NCBI GenBank assembly: GCA_937915485.1
Contig: CALGII010000049.1
Coordinates: 1 to 11,112, forward strand
Length of the DNA stretch: 11,112 nt
From: an uncultured Ignavibacteriota bacterium
GTDB lineage: Bacteria; Bacteroidota; Ignavibacteria; Tepidaquicellales; Tepidaquicellaceae
Reading direction: 5' to 3'
Shown: positions 7,554 to 11,112 of the stretch, one piece after another
Layout of the letters: every line of letters starts with the position of its first letter
Position numbering within the stretch: position 1 is the stretch's first letter
Notes under the pieces: model-generated
What the model was told of the DNA's origin: nothing
Seen by the model: only the letters and a program-made list of their open reading frames with translations
Database searches by the model: none
Position numbers and translations under genes: made by a program

Positions 7554-7944
7554 AATCAGATATCATTTTGCTTTTAAGTATATTCTCGAACTCCGTCTGT
7601 ATCTTACTGAGCGGATCTTTAATCGTACAACTGTCAATAATCGTGCACGACCTGTCGTCGTTGTGAAAGCACTCGGCAATTGTAGTCGTGTTTTCAACAA
7701 TCATCATCAATTCCGATAGAGGGATTTCATTCAGTTTTCTGTTTAGCGTGTACCCTCCGTTAATCCCCTGACTTGAATCAAGAATTTTCGCATTTTTCAG
7801 TTTCTGTAGAATCTTCGCCAGCAAATCGTGAGGTATATTGTATTTTTCAGATATGTCCCGAACGCGTACCACCTCATTCCCGGCATTTGAGATATGCCGT
7901 AATGATATTAAAGCGTATTCGAGTTTCTTGGAAAACTTAACCAT
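7546..7944 (-). CDS. Rrf2 family transcriptional regulator (IscR-like, three cysteines)
   Basis: Rrf2 proteins are winged-helix DNA-binding dimers, several of which sense Fe-S clusters or nitric oxide. The 132 residues start with KFSKKLEYALISLRHIS (about 3-19), followed by the helix-turn-helix DISEKYNIPHDLLAKILQKLKNA and the wing SSQGINGGYTL (57-66). Three cysteines, C92, C100 and C106 (CX7CX5C), sit where IscR has its 2Fe-2S ligands (CX5CX5C), so cluster binding is plausible. It lacks the C-terminal tail of E. coli IscR (162 aa). It is the first gene of the operon with iscS, an A-type carrier and SOD, and a palindrome lies 19 bases before its ATG, so autoregulation is likely. There is no Shine-Dalgarno. 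SufR, NsrR or RsrR-like roles are not excluded. Confidence 0.88.
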   Translation of the reverse strand: MVKFSKKLEYALISLRHISNAGNEVVRVRDISEKYNIPHDLLAKILQKLKNAKILDSSQGINGGYTLNRKLNEIPLSELMMIVENTTTIAECFHNDDRSCTIIDSCTIKDPLSKIQTEFENILKSKMISDFV

Positions 7945-7962
7945 CTGAAAAATTTTAACTTA

Positions 7963-7991
7963 TAAAATCGGACTAATATAGTCGTATTTTA
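7963..7991 (-). promoter_or_regulatory. putative Rrf2 operator, large palindrome
   Basis: The arms TAAAATcgGACTA (7963-7975) and TAGTCgtATTTTA (7979-7991) match at 11 of 13 positions around the centre ATA. The core GACTA-ATA-TAGTC is perfect and resembles the 'GACTAA..TTAGTC' sites described for several Rrf2 regulators. It lies 19 bases upstream of the regulator gene and covers a TATATT that could be a -10 element, so bound protein would block transcription of the whole operon. Confidence 0.7.
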
Positions 7992-8062
7992 AAACAATTA
8001 AAAATTATTTTTTAGTTCCTTATCCGGAAAATTATTTCACGCTTAATGAAGGTGTTTTTTTG

Positions 8063-8101
8063 CAGAAAAAAAATGAGGCGGAAATGTCTTTCCGCCTCAT
8101 T
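8063..8101 (-). terminator. strong intrinsic terminator of the 118-aa protein gene
   Basis: On the minus strand a perfect 13-bp stem (8089-8101 with 8072-8084, loop of four) is followed by a run of eight T on the minus strand that begins with the last two bases of the stem. It starts about 25 bases after the stop of the 118-aa gene, and separates it from the Rrf2 operon. Confidence 0.9.
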
Positions 8102-8126
8102 GGCTGCATTGCTATGTTGTATATCC

Positions 8127-8483
8127 TTATTTCCCTTTGATACTCGTTACCGCAATTAAACCCGCGACAAAGGACAGCGCTCCCCAGATAAATGATTTTG
8201 ACGAGCAGGAATTCGTGTCTCCGTTACACTGGTCGTCATCAAGGCATCCGAATGTTTCTGTTTGCCGGTATTCTTTTCCAAGAGTTGATATCCTGATTGA
8301 ATTTTCGTCCTTTTGTTTCTTAAACACGACAGGCACGATAAATTGAGCCTCGCCCGCCCCGCCGTTATTATTCTGATTTAACGTTACCTTGCTGTCAGTT
8401 GCTTCGTCCTTAATATCCGCTTCCTGAGCTCTGAGCCCAAGGCAAAACATAAATAATATTACCAGCGTTAAAGTAAATTTCAT
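8127..8483 (-). CDS. small exported protein with C-terminal membrane segment, unknown function (118 aa)
   Basis: I do not recognise a family. Residues 1-20 are a Sec signal peptide (core LTLVILFMFCLGL, likely cleavage at RAQ/E). The middle is polar and N/Q-rich (to about 45), followed by QFIVPVVFKKQ. A cysteine-rich patch holds C80, C86 and C93 within GCLDDDQCNGDTNSC. The C-terminus SFIWGALSFVAGLIAVTSIKGK is a single hydrophobic segment ending in basic residues. This tail and the CNGD patch resemble the 125-aa protein at 9203-9580, so the two look like diverged paralogues. GGGGGG five bases before the ATG could serve as ribosome-binding site. A near-perfect sigma-54 promoter lies upstream and a strong terminator follows, so it forms its own unit. 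Confidence 0.75.
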   Translation of the reverse strand: MKFTLTLVILFMFCLGLRAQEADIKDEATDSKVTLNQNNNGGAGEAQFIVPVVFKKQKDENSIRISTLGKEYRQTETFGCLDDDQCNGDTNSCSSKSFIWGALSFVAGLIAVTSIKGK

Positions 8484-8520
8484 TGTAACCCCCCGGTTTA
8501 ATGTTTTTTACAAATAAAAA

Positions 8521-8536
8521 AGCAAGATATATGCCA
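8521..8536 (-). promoter_or_regulatory. sigma-54 (-24/-12) promoter of the 118-aa protein gene
   Basis: The minus strand reads TGGCATATATCTTGCT. It matches the sigma-54 consensus TGGCAYR-N4-TTGCW with exact -24/-12 spacing. The predicted start of transcription is near 8510, leaving a leader of about 27 bases before the ATG at 8483. Confidence 0.65.
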
Positions 8537-8599
8537 GTTAAGTGGAGTTAGGAACCTGAGAATTTTAATAAAAAATGATGTTTTGAACTAATAAAAATA

Positions 8600-8647
8600 A
8601 AAATTTTTCTCAATATAAAAAAACTTTAGCAAATTGAGAAAAATTTT
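8600..8647. repeat. perfect 15-bp inverted repeat, possible activator site or terminator
   Basis: Positions 8600-8614 and 8633-8647 are perfect inverted repeats of 15 bases, separated by 18 bases. Only two of the pairs are G-C. The centre is about 113 bases upstream of the start predicted for the 118-aa gene's sigma-54 promoter, in the usual range for an enhancer-binding activator. On the minus strand T-rich sequence follows it, so it could instead end transcription of the 107-aa gene, whose stop lies about 80 bases earlier. Confidence 0.5.
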
Positions 8648-8728
8648 AAAATCTATCGTACCTTTATTTTCGAGCCGTCTCCGCGTCAACCAATTTTATG
8701 AAATACAGGAGCGTCTTCCGAAAACGGG

Positions 8729-9052
8729 TCAGTAACTCTGTACTATGCCGTTTTTTATCGTGTACGTCACCTCATAACAATATTGCAAACCGCAGTCGTT
8801 GACGTACTCGCACGGATTGGATTGCATTTCTGCCTTCACTCGCGGAACAGAATTAAATACGTCGTTAAGGTTTTTATCGGATTCCTGGTCAAGAACCTTA
8901 CCGTCCTTTATCGTGTACGTGAATCCGTAAGAAAATCCTTTAATTTTGCCAATCGTAGCACCCGCGGCTTTATCGTCTTTTCCCGCTGTTATCTGCGCGC
9001 TTGCGCTTGCGATAAACGCGAAACATACGAATAATGTTATTAAGTATTTCAT
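8729..9052 (-). CDS. small secreted protein with internal YTIKxGxV repeat, unknown function (107 aa)
   Basis: I do not recognise a family. The frame is open from 9136, but the start chosen is the ATG at 9050-9052. It begins directly with a clean Sec signal peptide (MKYLITLFVCFAFIASASAQ, cleavage near SAQ at 20), whereas the upstream extension is A/T-rich and would bury the signal. The mature protein of about 87 residues has two similar beta-like stretches, YGFTYTIKDGKV (42-53) and YEVTYTIKNGIV (93-104), and ends four residues after the second. Between them lies a Cys patch, C81, C87 and C92 in CEYVNDCGLQYC. It has no C-terminal membrane segment, unlike its two neighbours. A degenerate sigma-54-like promoter precedes it. 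No clear Shine-Dalgarno is visible. Confidence 0.7.
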   Translation of the reverse strand: MKYLITLFVCFAFIASASAQITAGKDDKAAGATIGKIKGFSYGFTYTIKDGKVLDQESDKNLNDVFNSVPRVKAEMQSNPCEYVNDCGLQYCYEVTYTIKNGIVQSY

Positions 9053-9080
9053 AATTATAATTTTGGTTAATAAATTAATT

Positions 9081-9096
9081 TTCAATTTTTGTACCA
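9081..9096 (-). promoter_or_regulatory. degenerate sigma-54-like promoter of the 107-aa protein gene
   Basis: The minus strand reads TGGTACAAAAATTGAA. It keeps the GG and TTG of the -24/-12 elements at the correct spacing, but has T for C at the fourth base and A for C in the GC of the -12 element. The predicted transcription start is about 18 bases before the ATG at 9052. Taken alone it is weak; the same arrangement before both neighbouring genes gives it some support. Confidence 0.3.
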
Positions 9097-9202
9097 AATA
9101 AAAATGCCGAATTACGCTATTTTTCGATGAAAACAAAACATTCTTTTCTCATTCTGATAATCAAATCTCATTTTGATATAAACCTCATTCATTTTATAGC
9201 TT

Positions 9203-9580
9203 TTACTTGCTTTTCAGTAAAACTATTGACAGAACTCCCGCAACCGCAGATACGGCGCCCCACAGCCAGAGATTCGAACCGCAGTCTCCGTTGACGCATA
9301 TGTTATTGGCTTTGTCAAAATTTTCTTCGATTGAATTCAGATTGGATTTCCCGGAATCTTTCTTCTTAAGCACGACGTCGCCTGTCTCGGTGGTTTCATA
9401 ATTCACCAGCCTCAAAGCGCTGATTTTATCCTGATTGCCTGTGTGTTGTTTTTGTTCAATGCCGCGTTCAGCTTTATTCAAAGCGGGATCGTCTATCTTT
9501 CCGTTCGACCCGCTTGTGATTTCCTGCGCGAAGAGACTTGTCGATAAAAGCAGTAATATTATTGTAATCAGTATTCTCAT
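9203..9580 (-). CDS. small exported protein with C-terminal membrane segment, unknown function (about 125 aa)
   Basis: I do not recognise a family. The frame opens at 9610, but the ATG at 9578-9580 is preferred. It has GGGGA nine bases upstream, starts the signal peptide directly (MRILITIILLLLSTSLFAQ) and lies downstream of the start site predicted for the sigma-54-like promoter, while 9610 lies upstream of it. The mature part is polar and charged (QKQHTGNQDK, VLKKKDSGKSN), then CVNGDCG, then a C-terminal hydrophobic segment LWLWGAVSAVAGVLSIVLLKSK. Compared with the 118-aa protein, both share a signal peptide, a polar middle, C..NGD..C, WGAxSxVAG, and a lysine-ending tail. The predicted topology is anchored in the inner membrane with the polar part outside the cytoplasm. 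Confidence 0.72.
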   Translation of the reverse strand: MRILITIILLLLSTSLFAQEITSGSNGKIDDPALNKAERGIEQKQHTGNQDKISALRLVNYETTETGDVVLKKKDSGKSNLNSIEENFDKANNICVNGDCGSNLWLWGAVSAVAGVLSIVLLKSK

Positions 9581-9611
9581 AATTCTATTCCCCAATAGTT
9601 TCCATTTCACT

Positions 9612-9627
9612 TACAAAATCCCTGCCA
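9612..9627 (-). promoter_or_regulatory. sigma-54-like promoter of the 125-aa protein gene
   Basis: The minus strand reads TGGCAGGGATTTTGTA. TGGCA of the -24 element is exact and TTGTA replaces TTGCA in the -12 element, with correct spacing. The predicted transcription start is about 9601, which gives a leader of about 21 bases to the ATG at 9580 and rules out the longer start at 9610. Confidence 0.5.
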
Positions 9628-9868
9628 CAATAAGTATGATTTCTTGCCATTTTTCACGGTTTTTCGGAATATTTGTCATATATTGAATTTTTTCTATAGT
9701 AAATATTCTCAAATGCAAACATACGTACTATGTTTTTGAATTTATGAAAAAGCATGCGGAATGTTCAATCTGAGTTATATTTACTGTTTGTTATTCCTAA
9801 TTAAATAGCAAATCTCTAATAAAATATTTATCTTTAAACGCGAAAATTTAATTTCAACGAATTTATAA
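9628..9868. other. AT-rich intergenic region between divergent genes
   Basis: This stretch separates the minus-strand 125-aa gene from the plus-strand KAS III gene. It must hold the KAS III promoter and probably sites for the sigma-54 activator of the small gene. A TTCTCA like that inside the 8600-8647 repeat occurs at 9706-9711. I see no convincing -35/-10 pair, no ORF and no hairpin. Confidence 0.4.
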
Positions 9869-10951
9869 ATGCAGAATAATTTATATTCAGTAATAAAAGG
9901 AACCGGTAGTTTTATACCAGAGAAGATTGTTCAGAACAGCGATTTTCTTAATAACGTGTTCTATGATTCCGAAGGAAAGGTAATTGAAATTCCCAACGAA
10001 GAACTAATAAAGAAATTCAAGAAAATTACAAATATCTCCGAACGCAGGTATCTCGATAAGGAGTACGTCACGTCGGACATAGCATATCTTGCCGCCAGAA
10101 ACGCGATAGATTCGTCGGGAATTGACCCCGAGACTCTTGATTACGTCATCGTTGCTCATAACTTCGGCGATGTGAGGCCCGATAATGTGCGGTCGGATAT
10201 CGTTCCGTCGCTCGCGGCGCGCGTCAAGAACAAACTCGGAATCAAGAAGCCGGAAGCGGTCGCGTACGATTTGATTTTCGGATGCCCCGGATGGCTTCAG
10301 GGAGTTATTCAGGCGAATTATTACCTGAAATCGGGAGACGCGAAGCGCGCGTTGATAATCGGCTCGGAAGTTCTCTCAAGAGTCTCCGACCCCCACGACA
10401 GGGACAGCATGATTTATTCCGACGGCGCGGGCGCCGTTATTCTCGAGGCTGTTAAAAGCGATGAGCCTGTCGGAATACTGTCGCACGCTACGCGTTCGGA
10501 TACGTTTACGGAAGCGCATCTTCTCTGGATGAATCAATCATATAATCCCGAAAAGAAAGGGACCGACCTGTACCTTAAAATGAACGGCAGGAAACTTTAT
10601 GAATACGCGCTTACAAATGTTCCTCTGCTCGTCAAGCAGTGCATAGAGAAAGCGAAACTCACGCTCGACAAAATAAGCAAGGTGCTTTTGCATCAGGCGA
10701 ACGAAAAAATGGACGAGGCGATTTTGCAGAGAGTATTTTCCCTTTACGAGAAAGTCAAGATTCCCGAAGGAATAATGCCGATGATAATAGACAAACTCGG
10801 CAACAGTTCGGTGGCTACAATACCAATACTTCTTGACCTGATTCTGAAAGGGAAATTAAGCACGCACTCTATCAATTCCGGCGACAATCTCGTCTTCGCG
10901 TCGGTAGGCGCAGGTATGAATATCAACGCGATTACTTACAGAATGGCATAA
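9869..10951 (+). CDS. 3-oxoacyl-ACP synthase III (KAS III, FabH-like)
   Basis: KAS III enzymes condense an acyl-CoA with malonyl-ACP, the initiating step of fatty-acid or polyketide-type synthesis, in the cytoplasm. The 360-residue protein starts VIKGTGSFIPEKIVQN (8-23). The catalytic triad is C139 in IFGCPGWLQG (136-145), H275 in LLHQANEKMDEA (273-284) and N312 in LGNSSVATIP (310-319). SDGAGAVILE (184-193) and the C-terminal VFASVGAGMN (342-351) are also typical. It is longer than E. coli FabH (317 aa), with an N-terminal segment containing FYDSEGKVIEIPNEEL (31-46) that resembles FabH-like proteins of Bacteroidota. It is the only plus-strand gene, is monocistronic with its own terminator, and has no clear Shine-Dalgarno. 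No ACP, FabD or FabF is adjacent, so it may be a second copy or have a specialised role. Confidence 0.9.
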   Translation: MQNNLYSVIKGTGSFIPEKIVQNSDFLNNVFYDSEGKVIEIPNEELIKKFKKITNISERRYLDKEYVTSDIAYLAARNAIDSSGIDPETLDYVIVAHNFGDVRPDNVRSDIVPSLAARVKNKLGIKKPEAVAYDLIFGCPGWLQGVIQANYYLKSGDAKRALIIGSEVLSRVSDPHDRDSMIYSDGAGAVILEAVKSDEPVGILSHATRSDTFTEAHLLWMNQSYNPEKKGTDLYLKMNGRKLYEYALTNVPLLVKQCIEKAKLTLDKISKVLLHQANEKMDEAILQRVFSLYEKVKIPEGIMPMIIDKLGNSSVATIPILLDLILKGKLSTHSINSGDNLVFASVGAGMNINAITYRMA

Positions 10952-10974
10952 GATAATTTTTCAGATTATAAAAT

Positions 10975-11005
10975 AAGGTTTTTACATCCGTAAAAACCTT
11001 TTTTT
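10975..11005 (+). terminator. intrinsic terminator of the KAS III gene
   Basis: A perfect 11-bp stem (10975-10985 with 10990-11000, loop ATCC) is followed by a T-rich run, TTTTTTATTTTTT. It begins 23 bases after the KAS III stop. Confidence 0.9.
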
Positions 11006-11034
11006 ATTTTTTGCAGATTATTTAGAAAGGCAGC

Positions 11035-11070
11035 AAAGAAAAACGGGTCATCGCAAGAAGCAATAACCCG
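11035..11070 (-). terminator. intrinsic terminator of the tRNA gene
   Basis: On the minus strand positions 11070-11060 and 11054-11044 form an 11-bp stem in RNA (nine Watson-Crick pairs and two G-U), with loop TTCTT. TTTTTCTTT follows, its first two bases pairing-free flank of the stem. It starts four bases after the tRNA 3' end, so the tRNA is the last gene of its transcript. Confidence 0.8.
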
Positions 11071-11074
11071 CTCG

Positions 11075-11112
11075 CAGAGAGAGAGGGATTCGAACCCCCG
11101 GTGACGTTGCCG
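11075..11112 (-). tRNA. tRNA 3' part, class II, probably tRNA-Ser (5' part beyond window)
   Basis: The minus strand shows the end of a tRNA. The T-arm is GGGGG-TTCGAAT-CCCTC (11083-11099), followed by a 3' acceptor strand TCTCTCT (11076-11082) and G at the discriminator position (11075). Before the T-arm lies CGGCAACGTCACC, which looks like the long variable arm of class II tRNAs. Discriminator G with a long variable arm points to tRNA-Ser; tRNA-Leu would have A. CCA is not encoded (CGA follows). The anticodon is outside the window. Confidence 0.8.

Noticed and set aside
9091..9111. Alternative CGGCA...TTTGG as the sigma-54 site of the 107-aa gene
   Set aside because: The spacing between the GG and the -12 G is one base too long; the TGGTAC...TTGAA reading has the correct spacing.
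8729..9136. Longer 135-aa form of the secreted protein
   Set aside because: The 28 extra residues are low-complexity AT-derived sequence placed before a clean signal peptide, and they would begin upstream of the predicted transcription start.
9160..9177. ATCAAA/TTTGAT inverted repeat upstream of the 107-aa gene
   Set aside because: It has only six AT-rich base pairs, as expected by chance in this composition, and no context supports it.
9203..9225. Stem TTTTACT/AGTAAAA at the end of the 125-aa gene as a terminator
   Set aside because: The stem is AT-rich and overlaps the coding end, and no T-tract follows on the minus strand.

Overview
The window comes from a Gram-negative-type bacterium, most likely of the Bacteroidota/Chlorobiota/Ignavibacteriota (FCB) group. 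This is inferred, not proven, from several traits: signal peptides ending in 'AQ', a DUF3108 envelope protein, Bacteroidota-like KAS III, weak or absent Shine-Dalgarno sites before many genes, and a tRNA gene without an encoded CCA. Almost everything is on the minus strand. The exception is one KAS III gene near the right end.

Layout from left to right. (1) 1-1222 holds the N-terminal ~407 residues of an OPT-family oligopeptide transporter that runs off the left edge. Its upstream gap carries a compact GC-rich hairpin element. (2) 1486-4633 is a minus-strand block read in the order lipoprotein, glycosyltransferase family 9, DUF3108 protein, QueE. QueE overlaps the DUF3108 stop by ATGA, and a weak terminator-like hairpin separates the glycosyltransferase from DUF3108. 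The QueE has an unusual cysteine spacing. (3) 4659-7991 is a tight five-gene operon: Rrf2-type regulator, IscS-like cysteine desulfurase, A-type Fe-S carrier, Fe/Mn superoxide dismutase with a Tat signal, and a lipoprotein. A large palindrome sits just before the regulator gene and a strong intrinsic terminator follows the lipoprotein. The likely logic is that an Fe-S-sensing regulator controls its own operon, which couples cluster synthesis to superoxide defence. The SOD reading frame has a strong internal ribosome-binding site at the start of the mature enzyme, so one gene may make exported and cytoplasmic forms.

(4) 8063-9627 holds three small exported proteins of unknown function (118, 107 and about 125 aa), each its own unit. 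Each is preceded at a suitable distance by a -24/-12 (sigma-54) promoter-like sequence: one near-perfect, one good, one degenerate. Two of the proteins share a Cys/NGD segment followed by a C-terminal 'WGAxSxVAG' membrane segment. The third has an internal YTIKxGxV duplication and a similar Cys-rich patch. A perfect 15-bp inverted repeat lies about 110 bases upstream of the predicted start site of the best sigma-54 promoter. This trio is the most likely undescribed system here: a sigma-54-dependent set of small cysteine-bearing envelope or secreted proteins.

(5) 9869-11005 is a plus-strand stand-alone FabH-like ketoacyl-ACP synthase III with a clean terminator. (6) The right edge holds the 3' part of a minus-strand class II tRNA, probably tRNA-Ser, with its own terminator four bases after its end.
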